A DNA stretch of 24,889 nucleotides from Syntrophomonas sp. UBA1376 (GTDB taxonomy: Bacteria > Bacillota > Syntrophomonadia > Syntrophomonadales > Syntrophomonadaceae): contig DBRE01000073.1 of assembly GCA_002305535.1 (NCBI GenBank), positions 11,159 to 36,047 of the forward strand, in the 5' to 3' direction. The position numbers were made by a program, and so were the translations under genes. Positions 1-7,422 of the stretch are shown here, in pieces. How positions within the stretch are numbered: position 1 is the stretch's first letter; every line of letters starts with the position of its first letter. The notes below the pieces were generated by a model that saw only the letters and a list, made by a program, of their open reading frames with translations, was not told the DNA's origin and did no database searches.

Positions 1-5
1 TTTCT

Positions 6-839
6 CTACCATTCGGGCGGTAATTGCCTTAATTGGGCCAGGTTGAATACCGGGCCGTCCAAACATATATACTCGCTACCGATGTTGCAGCGACCACATT
101 TACCGATACCACATTTCATGCGCATTTCCAGAGTGGTGATGACCTGTTCATCACTGTATCCCATTTTCTCTAAAGACTGCAAAGCAAACTTTATCATAAT
201 GGGCGGGCCACAGATTACCGCAATAGTGCCTTCTGGGCTGGGATTCAGTTCCTCTAAATAAGCCGGAACAAATCCAACATGACCATCCCAACCCTCTTCA
301 GGATTGTCAATGGTTACATAAACCTCAGTGTCCTTTTCCTGAGGCCACTTTTCAAATAGTTCGTCTTTGAAGCACAAGTCCGCTGAACTCCGGCTTCCGT
401 ATAAAATGGTGATCTTGCCGTAGTCTTCACGATGTTTGAAGCAATATTTGATAAAAGAACGTAAAGGCGCCAGTCCAATACCACCCGCTATGAACAGCAT
501 ATCCTTGCCCTTGCACTCTTCTACCGGGAAACCATTGCCATAAGGACCGCGTACTCCCAGCTTTTGACCAACCTCGATCCGATGAAGCTCATCGGTCATC
601 AGGCCGGTTCGTTTGATGGCAAATTCCAAATGATCATTCTCTTCTTGCCAGGAAACCGAGAACATACCTTCTCCTACTGGAAGCAGAGAAACCATAGCCA
701 GTTGGCCTGGCATAACATCAAAAGGCACGCCATTTTCGCTACGCACGTAAAAGTTCTTTATATCAGGGGTCTCATCTATGATGTCAATTACCTCGACGAT
801 TCCCGGTACTAATGGTTTTTCACAGCTACAATCATGCAC
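6..839 (-). CDS. flxA: FlxA-type FAD/NAD(P)-binding oxidoreductase subunit
   Basis: This 277-aa protein belongs to the ferredoxin-NADP-reductase-like family that includes hydrogenase gamma subunits, anaerobic sulfite reductase B and DHODH electron-transfer subunits. The N-terminal half is the flavin-binding beta barrel. The NAD(P)-binding half is marked by GGIGLAPLRSF near residues 118-128. Four C-terminal cysteines (C243, C248, C251, C259) fit the [2Fe-2S] pattern of this family. The start is GTG at 839, chosen because AAGGAGG lies 8 nt upstream; this overlaps the end of the preceding gene by 8 nt. It is the last gene of the hdr-flx operon. By family knowledge it is the NAD(P)H entry point that feeds electrons to the FlxBCD subunits and then to HdrA. 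It is cytoplasmic and no membrane segment is visible. I am confident of the family; the Flx name rests on the gene neighbourhood. Confidence 0.88.
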   Translation of the reverse strand: MHDCSCEKPLVPGIVEVIDIIDETPDIKNFYVRSENGVPFDVMPGQLAMVSLLPVGEGMFSVSWQEENDHLEFAIKRTGLMTDELHRIEVGQKLGVRGPYGNGFPVEECKGKDMLFIAGGIGLAPLRSFIKYCFKHREDYGKITILYGSRSSADLCFKDELFEKWPQEKDTEVYVTIDNPEEGWDGHVGFVPAYLEELNPSPEGTIAVICGPPIMIKFALQSLEKMGYSDEQVITTLEMRMKCGIGKCGRCNIGSEYICLDGPVFNLAQLRQLPPEW

Positions 840-1848
840 CGGTTTCCGCCTCCTTTACTGTATCGATGATCTTGATAATATTTACCCCCGCCGGGCAGGT
901 TACTATGCAGCGTCCGCATCCGGTGCAAAGTGGTCTTCCATATCTTTCCGGGAAGAACTGCAGCTTATGCAGGAAACGGTTACGGAATCTTTCCGTAGCA
1001 GCTTCACGAGGATTATGACCACCTGCCATTTGCGTGTATTCCCGATACATACAGGAGTCCCAGCAGCGAAAACGATAGCCTTCATCTCCCCAGTTCTTCA
1101 CCTGAATATCGAAGCAGTAGCAAGTGGGGCACAGATAGGTACATATCCCACAGGTCTGGCAGGGTTCAGAATATTTTTCCCACATGGGATCCTCAAACAT
1201 ATCTTTGAGTTTTTCGGCTACTCCTGAATAATCCACCTTACGCAAGAATGACTTCAAGGGAAACAGTTCCACCTCTTGTTCTTCCAACAGATCTTCAATC
1301 TGTTTGGTCACCGCTTCCCCTTTTTCGGTTTTCACATCCCAAACATAGCCGCCGGTTACTTCGCGCATGATAACATCAGCTGATTCCGGATCAGTGGGAC
1401 TTACTCCCATGGAATCGCAAAAGCAGTTGGTTCCCGGGTTATAACAGGCACTCGCTATAATAGTGAGCTTATCGCGCCGAGCTTTATAAGCATCATCCAC
1501 ATATCCTTTGGTCAAAAAGACTTCGTCTAAATAATCGATTCCCCGCACATCACAGGAACGAACCCCCATAATGATCTTGGGTTCAACCTCGGCTACTATC
1601 GGCTCGATAGTAACGTCCTGGCCATCCTGGTGGATACTATACATCTTTTCAGTCTGAGGTAGAACTATATCCTTGGGAGGCTGATAGACGTTCAGAATAT
1701 CGAACATAAGGTCATCATAATCTTCGTCATAAGATCTCCAGGAGAAAAACCCCGACTGCTGCCCTCGCAACATAGGTGCATACACATCAGCCTGCTGAGC
1801 CAGGCGATCGAGAACCTGTTCTATTTTACCAGTTTTCAACACCTTCAT
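832..1848 (-). CDS. flxB: FlxB-type 4Fe-4S dicluster protein
   Basis: This 338-aa iron-sulfur protein resembles the sulfhydrogenase/anaerobic sulfite reductase A-type subunit. The N-terminal 200 residues contain the motif MGVRSCDVRGIDYLD and a cysteine cluster CYNPGTNCFCD. Two ferredoxin-like clusters follow: CQTCGICTYLCPTC and, near the C-terminus, CTGCGRCIVTCPAG. It probably relays electrons between the FlxA flavin and the other iron-sulfur subunits; this is inferred from the family. The start is ATG with AAGGGGTGAG just upstream, 11 nt after the stop of flxC. Its stop codon lies inside the flxA start region, so the two are probably translationally coupled. Its length matches the roughly 340 aa usual for FlxB. 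Confidence 0.85.
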   Translation of the reverse strand: MKVLKTGKIEQVLDRLAQQADVYAPMLRGQQSGFFSWRSYDEDYDDLMFDILNVYQPPKDIVLPQTEKMYSIHQDGQDVTIEPIVAEVEPKIIMGVRSCDVRGIDYLDEVFLTKGYVDDAYKARRDKLTIIASACYNPGTNCFCDSMGVSPTDPESADVIMREVTGGYVWDVKTEKGEAVTKQIEDLLEEQEVELFPLKSFLRKVDYSGVAEKLKDMFEDPMWEKYSEPCQTCGICTYLCPTCYCFDIQVKNWGDEGYRFRCWDSCMYREYTQMAGGHNPREAATERFRNRFLHKLQFFPERYGRPLCTGCGRCIVTCPAGVNIIKIIDTVKEAETGA

Positions 1849-1859
1849 ATTCTCACCCC

Positions 1860-2765
1860 TTACAGGAAATCATCCGGATCGTTTTCCTTATAAACGCTTA
1901 ATGGCGGTTTTCTTCCCTCAACATACTCCATACCCGCTTCATAAGGGCCAAAAAATCCATTCACATCTTTGATCAGCTTACGATTGATCAGCATTAAGGG
2001 AATATTCACCGGACATACTCGTTCACATTCTCCACATTCAACACATCTTCCTGCCATGTGGGAGGCACGTATCAGGTGATACATCATATTGTCGCTGATA
2101 TTAGTCTCTCTTCCCACCCATTGGGGACGAGTCTCATCAAAAATACAGGTGCGGCAGTTGCATGCCACACAGACCTGACGGCAAGCATAGCAGCGAATAC
2201 ATGTGGAAATCATGTCTTCAAAGAACTTATAGCGTTCATCAGCAGACATCTGTTCAATTTCCTCAATACGAGCAAAGCGTTCCTGTAGCTCAGTCAGAGG
2301 TTGTTCCTCTCCTACCAGCTCATCATAGATAACTGGATTGGGTTGTAAACAATACCGACATTTGCTAGCCAGTCCTTCATCCTGATCTTGAACTTTTTCA
2401 AAACCAGAATTCTGCTTCATGGCCAGGAGCGGATCTTTAACGCCAGGGCAAGCCACTCCAATAATATAAAGCCTTTCCCTTGAGAACTGATTATCTTCCA
2501 AGAGCCTGACCACTCCCCTGGAATCACAGCCTTTGACTACAATAGCTATTTTTTCTTGCCCATCTCGAAAACGGAGCAGGCTGTTGGACAAGTTGTGTAT
2601 AGAGTACTCATCACACACTATACGACTGACCTCATCCACAGTCCGAGCGATGAATGGGACAGTTTGATACTCTAGGTCGCCCTTTTCCCAGGCCATTACC
2701 ATATCGACCTGCTCATTCTCCAATAGCCTGGTGGCAATTTCACGAATCTCTTTGGTATAGTTCAT
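1860..2765 (-). CDS. flxC: FlxC-type 4Fe-4S dicluster protein
   Basis: This 301-aa iron-sulfur protein has a hydrogenase/coenzyme-F420-reductase-like N-terminal half with the motif VVKGCDSRGVVRLLED, which parallels the SCDVRG motif of its neighbour FlxB. The two are likely distant paralogues (inference). A cysteine set SKCRYCLQPNP lies mid-protein. Two ferredoxin clusters follow: CIRCYACRQVCVACNCRTC and CVECGECERVCPVNIP. It is expected to carry electrons between FlxB and the small FlxD adaptor. The ATG directly abuts the flxD stop codon, and the purine-rich GAAGGGGG in the end of flxD acts as its ribosome binding site. It is cytoplasmic with no membrane segments. Confidence 0.83.
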   Translation of the reverse strand: MNYTKEIREIATRLLENEQVDMVMAWEKGDLEYQTVPFIARTVDEVSRIVCDEYSIHNLSNSLLRFRDGQEKIAIVVKGCDSRGVVRLLEDNQFSRERLYIIGVACPGVKDPLLAMKQNSGFEKVQDQDEGLASKCRYCLQPNPVIYDELVGEEQPLTELQERFARIEEIEQMSADERYKFFEDMISTCIRCYACRQVCVACNCRTCIFDETRPQWVGRETNISDNMMYHLIRASHMAGRCVECGECERVCPVNIPLMLINRKLIKDVNGFFGPYEAGMEYVEGRKPPLSVYKENDPDDFL

Positions 2766-3200
2766 CTATTTTGCCCCCTTCAGCTTATGGTTGGGACCAA
2801 GGCTATTAACATCATCCACCAGCTTTTGCATGGTCTCCTGAAACTTGGTCGCTTCTGCACCGGAGATCCATGCAGTCTGATATCTTTCCGGTTCAATGCC
2901 GATATATTCCATCAGGCTCTTCATGACGGTATGACGGCGCCGTTGATAGTAATTGCCACTACCATAGTGGCATTCACCCGGGTGTCATCCCGACAAGAGT
3001 ACGCCATCGGCCCCCCGGTTAAAGGCCCTTAAAACCAATAAAGGGTCCATGCGCCCGGAACAGGGAGTACGAATAATGCGAACATCAGCAGGATAATGCA
3101 AATGATTCGATCCCGCCAAATCCGCTGCGGCATACGTGCACCAGTTACAGGCGAATACTATGACTTTGGGTTTCCACGCCTTTTCCTGATCTATAGACAC
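2766..3200 (-). CDS. flxD: FlxD/MvhD-type adaptor, selenoprotein with Sec72
   Basis: This is a 144-residue hydrogenase iron-sulfur (MvhD/FrhD-like) subunit, which in this family holds a [2Fe-2S] cluster and docks onto HdrA. The sequence opens KPKVIVFACNWCTYAAADLAG. It reads GADGVLLSG up to an in-frame TGA (2985-2987) and continues in the same frame as HPGECHYGSGNYYQRRR, ending at TAG 2766-2768. The TGA sits exactly where the family has Cys in SGCHPGDCHY, so it is read as selenocysteine. Methanogen VhuD carries Sec at this family position. A perfect 8-bp hairpin begins 12 nt after the TGA. The start is GTG at 3200, with GGAGGTGG 7 nt upstream inside hdrA; the overlap with hdrA is 10 nt. A conventional caller would report a truncated 71-aa ORF. 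Confidence 0.9.
2954..2987 (-). promoter_or_regulatory. Sec UGA codon and SECIS-like hairpin in flxD
   Basis: The in-frame TGA is at 2985-2987. After a 12-nt spacer the mRNA folds as TGCCACTA-TGG-TAGTGGCA (2972-2954): a perfect 8-bp stem with a GG-containing tight loop. Bacterial SECIS elements lie directly downstream of the UGA and usually expose a GGU-type apical loop to SelB, so the position and loop fit. The coding sequence continues through the hairpin without interruption. Confidence 0.8.
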
Positions 3201-5176
3201 AGTGCATCCACCTCCGCTACCAGTTGTTCATTAGTAAATCCCTTCAGGTTCAAAGCTACTGTCCGGCAAGCCGGCAAGCAGGCTCCACATCCCTGGCACA
3301 GGCTCGCGTTCACCTGGACTACCTGACGAGTAAATGGCCCATGATGACCACGCTCCTTAATATCTGTCAGTGACAAAGCATGATAGGGACAGATCGGTAC
3401 ACAGAAGCCACAACCCGAACATTTGCTGATATCAACTTCGGTGATCATCGGTTCAGTAGCCATTTCAGTCTTGGAGAATAATCCGCAAACCTTTACAGCA
3501 GCAGCACTAGCCTGAGCTACTGTATCAGGAATATCCTTGGGCCCCTGACAGGTTCCTGCCAGATAGACCCCGGCTGAGAAAGTCTCTACCGGTTGAAGTT
3601 TGGGATGAGCTTCCTGGAAGAAACCATCTTTATCCGTGGAGAAACCTATGGTTTTGGCTAACTCCCGGGCTCCTTCAGCCGGTACCATAGCCGTAGCTAA
3701 TACTACCATATCCACTTCCACTTCCAGAGGCATCCCCAGGAGAGTATCTTCACTTTTCAGGACTAATTTATCACCCCGCGGGTAGATCTTGCTGACCCGT
3801 CCGCGGATATATTTGGCTCCGGCATCCAGGGATCGCTGATAGAACTCTTCATAGTTCTTGCCGGCCGTACGAACATCCATATAGAATACATAAGCTTCAC
3901 TATCCGGCAATTTGTCTTTTACCTGATAAGCATGTTTGGCCGTATACATACAGCAAGCCCGTGAGCAGTAACTCTTGCCCTTGGTGTCATCTCGGGAACC
4001 AACACACTTGATAAAAGCTACGCTGTCCGGCACTTTGCCATCGGAAGGCCGCCGAATGTTTCCACCAGTGGGTCCTCCGGAACTCGCCAACCGCTCAAAA
4101 TGTAGGCTGGTAATAACATCCGGATACTTACCATATCCATATTCACCATAGGTTTCTTCCCAGGCGAACAGATCATAGCCAGTAGCCATAACAATGGCGC
4201 CCACTTCATGATCTACTAATCTATCCTGATCACCGAAGCGTATGGCATTGGTAGGACAAACTTTTTCACAGACTCCACACTTACCGCTGGTGAGCTTGGT
4301 ACAGGTTTCGGCTTCAATAATGGGTTTGCCGGGAACTGCCTGGGGGAACACCTTATGGATGGAAGTTCTTAACCCCATGCCCAGCTCGAACTCATCTTTG
4401 ATCTTCTTGGTGGGACACTTTTCCCAGCAGGTACCACAGCCAGTACACAGATCCCAGTCAACATATTTAGCCTTTTCCTTTACAGTTACCGTAAAGTTTC
4501 CAATATAGCCATTCACTTTGACTACTTGGGCTAAGGTTACTAGTTCAATGTTAGGATGCTGCGCCACAGCAACCATCTTGGGGGTGCCTATTCAAGCGGC
4601 GCAGTCCATGGTGGGGAAGGTTTTGTCCAGCTGAGTCATCTTACCGCCAATGCTGGCTTCTTTTTCCACCAGTATTACCTTATGCCCGGCTTCGGCAATA
4701 TCCAAAGCTGCTTGCATCCCGGCTATACCGCCACCAATTACCATAGCTTTCTTGGTAATGGGAATAGTCGACACCTGCAAGGGCACATTCTTCAAAACCT
4801 TGTTTACTCCCATACGAACCAGATCCATAGCCTTCTGGGTGGCCTCTTCACGATCAGGATGCACCCAAGAATCCTGTTCACGGATATTTATCATCTCGAA
4901 CAGATATGGGTTTATGCCACCGGCTTCCACCGCCCGCCGGAAAGTTTTTTCATGCATACGGGGTGAACAGGATGCAATCACAACCTGCTCCAATCCCTGT
5001 TCCTGGATGGCGTTTCTTACCAGTTCCTGTCCCGGGTCAGAACACATATATTTGTAGGTCGTTGAGTAAACGACTCCGGGGAGCTGTTTGGCTGATTCGG
5101 CTACTCTTTCGGTGTCGACCACGGATGCAATATTGGTTCCGCAATCACACACAAAAACGCCTACCCGTTTTTTCAT
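3191..5176 (-). CDS. hdrA: HdrA, selenocysteine-containing (Sec195) bifurcating flavoprotein
   Basis: This 661-residue subunit is the FAD-containing core of the heterodisulfide-reductase-like complex and the presumed site of electron bifurcation. The N-terminus carries VGVFVCDCGTNI. The Rossmann FAD motif is AMVIGGGIAGMQAALDIAEA (about residues 145-165). The flavin-proximal motif reads FPTMDCAA-U-IGTPKM, with TGA at 4592-4594 in place of the conserved Cys of DCASC..TPKM. Four ferredoxin-type clusters follow: CTGCGTCWEKCP, CTKLTSGKCGVCEKVCP, CSGCGFCVPICP and CQGCGACLPAC. The start is ATG at 5176, with AAGGAGGGAG upstream. The ORF parts before and after the TGA are in the same frame and together give the normal family length. 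Sec-containing HdrA is known in methanogens such as Methanococcus and has been predicted in some bacteria. A frameshift is not needed to explain the break. Confidence 0.92.
4554..4594 (-). promoter_or_regulatory. Sec UGA codon and SECIS-like hairpin in hdrA
   Basis: The TGA is at 4592-4594. A 17-nt spacer is followed by GGTTGCTG (4574-4567), loop TGGCG, then CAGCATCC (4561-4554): an 8-bp stem with one T/T mismatch and a loop containing GG. The spacer is longer than in flxD and grdB and the stem is less perfect, so this is the weakest of the three SECIS candidates, but it is correctly placed. Confidence 0.6.
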
Positions 5177-5216
5177 CTCCGTCTCCCTCCTTGTGGATCT
5201 TTTCAACCAGTTTGAT

Positions 5217-6398
5217 CTATTTATCTCTCTTCTTTAGCTCTGCCGTTACAAAAGCATCGGCAGCCTTAGAAGCCTTTTCAGAGTTGTCGACCATCAGCTC
5301 TGCTAAACGAACGGCCTTTTTGCTGTCCCCACTGATTATTTCCAGCAGAACCGCAGCTCGTTCTTCATCATCAATAAGTCTCTTGGCCATTTTGTCAGGG
5401 TTTTTCTCGAAAGCTTTGATCATGGCATCGACTTTTTTCTGGCGTGCTTCTGGATCGATGTCTTTTTCTACCGAGGCTGCCGCTTCTTTAGCCTGAGCTT
5501 TGGCTTCCAATTCGGCTTTGATTTCTGCAGCCCGCTTTTCCACGTCATCCAGATAGCTGCCCGCTTCTACAAAATGACGGTCTATGCCCACGGCTTGTCG
5601 GGATTCTCCAGCGGCCAGTGCCAATAGTTCAGTGATGTAATAAACCGGCAATCCGAACTTGGTATTACCAACTTTCTCCGCTGCTCCCTGGCGCATATCC
5701 AGATTCATCCCGCATAGGGGGCAAGCGGTGACAATACACTCTGCCCCAACTTCCCGAGCATTGCGAAGAACCTCATAAAGCATGGTATTTCCTACCTCAG
5801 GTCGGGAGGTAAGCAAAGAAGCGCCGCAGCATTCGGTCTTATATGCCCAATCCAGGGCTTCTGCTCCCAGAGCTTTTAATACCACATCCATGGTCTGCGG
5901 ATCTTCAGGATCATCAAAACCAGTGTATTCTTCCGGACGCACCAATAGGCACCCATAATAACAAACAGCTTTCATACCCAGTAAAGGCTTGGTAACTTTT
6001 TCGGCGATCTTATCTACTCCGATATGATTGGCTAAAACATCTAGTATAGAAAGAGTCTCCGAAGTACCCTTAATATCCTTATCTATAACATGAGCGATAG
6101 TCTCCCGCATTTTTTCATCGTGCTTCACCGTGTGTTCCGTAGCTCTGTGACGGCTGTAACAGGCTGCACAGGGAGCCAGCATGGGTAACCCTATCTCTTC
6201 AGCAATAGCCAGGTTGCGAGCCGGCAATGCCAGGGAAAGAAGTTTGTCAGTACTATGACCAGAGGTAGCTCCGCAGCAGTTCCAATCATCTAATTCTATA
6301 AGTTCAATTCCCAGGATTTCTGCAGTGCGTTCCATGGACATACCATATTCAATGCCGCTTCCTTCTAAAGAGCACCCCGGATAATATGCCAGTTTCAT
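5217..6398 (-). CDS. hdrB: HdrB with an unusual C-terminal helical extension
   Basis: This 393-aa HdrB-like subunit contains two CCG domains that bind the non-cubane [4Fe-4S] clusters used for disulfide cleavage. The first has YYPGCSLEGSG, NCCGATSGHS and APCAACYSRH. The second has CYYGCLLVRP, KTECCGASLL and ACPLCGMNLD. This part ends near residue 279, which is about the whole length of a usual HdrB (near 290 aa). The remaining 114 residues are a charged Ala/Lys/Glu-rich, probably helical tail (KRAAEIKAELEAKAQAKEAA and on) without cysteines; I recognise no domain in it. The ATG overlaps the hdrC end region, with GGAGGTGA 7 nt upstream inside hdrC. The physiological disulfide is unknown; a small dithiol protein such as DsrC is a family-based possibility only. 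Confidence 0.9.
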   Translation of the reverse strand: MKLAYYPGCSLEGSGIEYGMSMERTAEILGIELIELDDWNCCGATSGHSTDKLLSLALPARNLAIAEEIGLPMLAPCAACYSRHRATEHTVKHDEKMRETIAHVIDKDIKGTSETLSILDVLANHIGVDKIAEKVTKPLLGMKAVCYYGCLLVRPEEYTGFDDPEDPQTMDVVLKALGAEALDWAYKTECCGASLLTSRPEVGNTMLYEVLRNAREVGAECIVTACPLCGMNLDMRQGAAEKVGNTKFGLPVYYITELLALAAGESRQAVGIDRHFVEAGSYLDDVEKRAAEIKAELEAKAQAKEAAASVEKDIDPEARQKKVDAMIKAFEKNPDKMAKRLIDDEERAAVLLEIISGDSKKAVRLAELMVDNSEKASKAADAFVTAELKKRDK

Positions 6399-6400
6399 AT

Positions 6401-6967
6401 TTATTCACCTCCCAGCTCTTGCGCTCGTTCAAAAATCTTCTTGATCTCGTCGCGGTTGTTGATTCTAGTGGGAAGAACGCTTACCTTGCCACGTTTCATC
6501 ATGGGCAGTCCATACTGAGCATCCTTAAATGGTTGTCCGGTTTTAAGATTATGCTGCAGTAATATACCGGCTTCGTAGGTACGGCCAAACAATTTGACAC
6601 AACTTAAAAAGGCTTGGTTAAAGGCCGCTACTTTCTTGTCGGTCTGGCCCTGACGTAAGGCTTCACGACGCAGGGCATCCATAAGCGAAGCAATGTCCAC
6701 ACCTCTCGGGCAGCGAGTCGAACAGGTTTCACAAGTAGCGCATATCCAAATACTCTCTGCTTGTAAGGCCGGTTTGACCATACCTAACTGTAGCAGTCTA
6801 ATTATCTGCCGGGGTGGATAATCCATTGCAAAGGCAGCCGGGCATCCTGCCGAACACTTGCCACATTGATAGCAAAGGTTCACATTGGTTCCGGCATCCG
6901 CTTCCAGCCTGCTGATTAGATCCTTATCCTCTGCGCAGGCAGGAATTAGCTTCACAGCTTTTTCCAC
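6401..6967 (-). CDS. hdrC: HdrC, 4Fe-4S subunit
   Basis: This 188-aa iron-sulfur protein has two classical ferredoxin clusters, CYQCGKCSAGCPAA (about residues 32-45) and CATCETCSTRCPRG (about 76-89). This is the HdrC pattern that wires HdrA to the HdrB catalytic clusters. The start is GTG at 6967, preceded by GAAAGGGG. It is the promoter-proximal gene of the operon, with only 2 nt between its stop and the hdrB start. It is soluble, with no membrane segments. The length is normal for HdrC. Confidence 0.9.
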   Translation of the reverse strand: MEKAVKLIPACAEDKDLISRLEADAGTNVNLCYQCGKCSAGCPAAFAMDYPPRQIIRLLQLGMVKPALQAESIWICATCETCSTRCPRGVDIASLMDALRREALRQGQTDKKVAAFNQAFLSCVKLFGRTYEAGILLQHNLKTGQPFKDAQYGLPMMKRGKVSVLPTRINNRDEIKKIFERAQELGGE

Positions 6968-7009
6968 GATACTGAGCCCCTTTCCTGAAACGGAATAATT
7001 TATGATAAC

Positions 7010-7036
7010 GGCAGCCCAGGATTATGCGAGGCTGCC
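7010..7036 (-). other. Stem-loop in the 5' leader of the hdr operon
   Basis: GGCAGCC and its complement GGCTGCC form a perfect 7-bp stem around a 13-nt loop within the predicted hdrC leader. There is no U-run, so it is not a classical terminator; it may be an mRNA-stabilising or regulatory hairpin. The wider stretch 6968-7422 has no gene I believe in. It holds this hairpin, the two divergent promoters and AT-rich DNA. Confidence 0.35.
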
Positions 7037-7083
7037 ACAAATAACCTGTATATTCGGAAGATTCGACATTTTCCTCCTTGCTC

Positions 7084-7112
7084 ATAATACCCGAGTTTTC
7101 GTTATCTGACAA
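7084..7112 (-). promoter_or_regulatory. Sigma-A-type promoter of the hdr-flx operon
   Basis: On the minus strand, -35 TTGTCA (7112-7107) and -10 TATTAT (7089-7084) are separated by exactly 17 bp. Transcription would start near 7077, giving a 5' UTR of about 110 nt before the hdrC GTG. Confidence 0.65.
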
Positions 7113-7122
7113 CACAAGTTGA

Positions 7123-7146
7123 ACACTTTTACAATTTTCAAAGTGT
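7123..7146. promoter_or_regulatory. Inverted repeat upstream of the hdr promoter, possible operator
   Basis: ACACTTT and AAAGTGT flank a 10-bp AT-rich spacer, a perfect 7-bp inverted repeat with 17-bp centre-to-centre spacing. It sits just upstream of the -35 box of the hdr promoter (about -46 to -69), the position of an activator site. It does not match the Rex consensus I know. The regulator is not identifiable from this window. Confidence 0.35.
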
Positions 7147-7375
7147 GATTCCATTAGGAAACACTTATATAATTGCATAACCACTAACAGAATTTAAGCT
7201 TCGTTTTGAATTATTTAACAGAATAAAATTATATCATTTATAGAAACAAATATGATCTATCTGTTGTTACCATTTTATATTAATTTTCTGTCTTTTCCTA
7301 TTAATCCGTATAGTACTTATTTATACTGCTGATCGATCCTTTTTATATTGCTGTAGTTTTAAGTGGTAGAAAATC

Positions 7376-7403
7376 TTGGATATTCCTGTTAAGCTATTAT
7401 ATA
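7376..7403 (+). promoter_or_regulatory. Possible promoter of the HD-GYP gene
   Basis: TTGGAT (7376-7381) and TATATA (7398-7403) with a 16-bp spacer lie just before the HD-GYP start. The implied leader would be only about 13 nt, so the assignment is tentative. Confidence 0.3.
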
Positions 7404-7422
7404 ACCACGTGAAGGTGAAGGT

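Noticed and set aside
778..1227. A 149-aa plus-strand ORF opposite flxB
   Set aside because: It lies wholly antisense to clear iron-sulfur protein genes and has no supporting site or recognisable domain.
2766..5176. Interrupted hdrA and flxD as frameshifted or nonsense pseudogenes
   Set aside because: Both breaks are single TGA codons with the frame preserved, each exactly at a conserved Cys, followed by a hairpin. Two such coincidences plus GrdB make Sec the better reading.
7022..7069. A 15-aa leader peptide (MSNLPNIQVICGSLA) before hdrC
   Set aside because: AAGGAGG is present but only 3 nt from the ATG, and it lies at or before the predicted transcription start, so translation is doubtful.
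6924..7184. An 86-aa minus-strand ORF upstream of hdrC
   Set aside because: It overlaps hdrC in another frame, contains the likely hdr promoter, and has an implausible composition.
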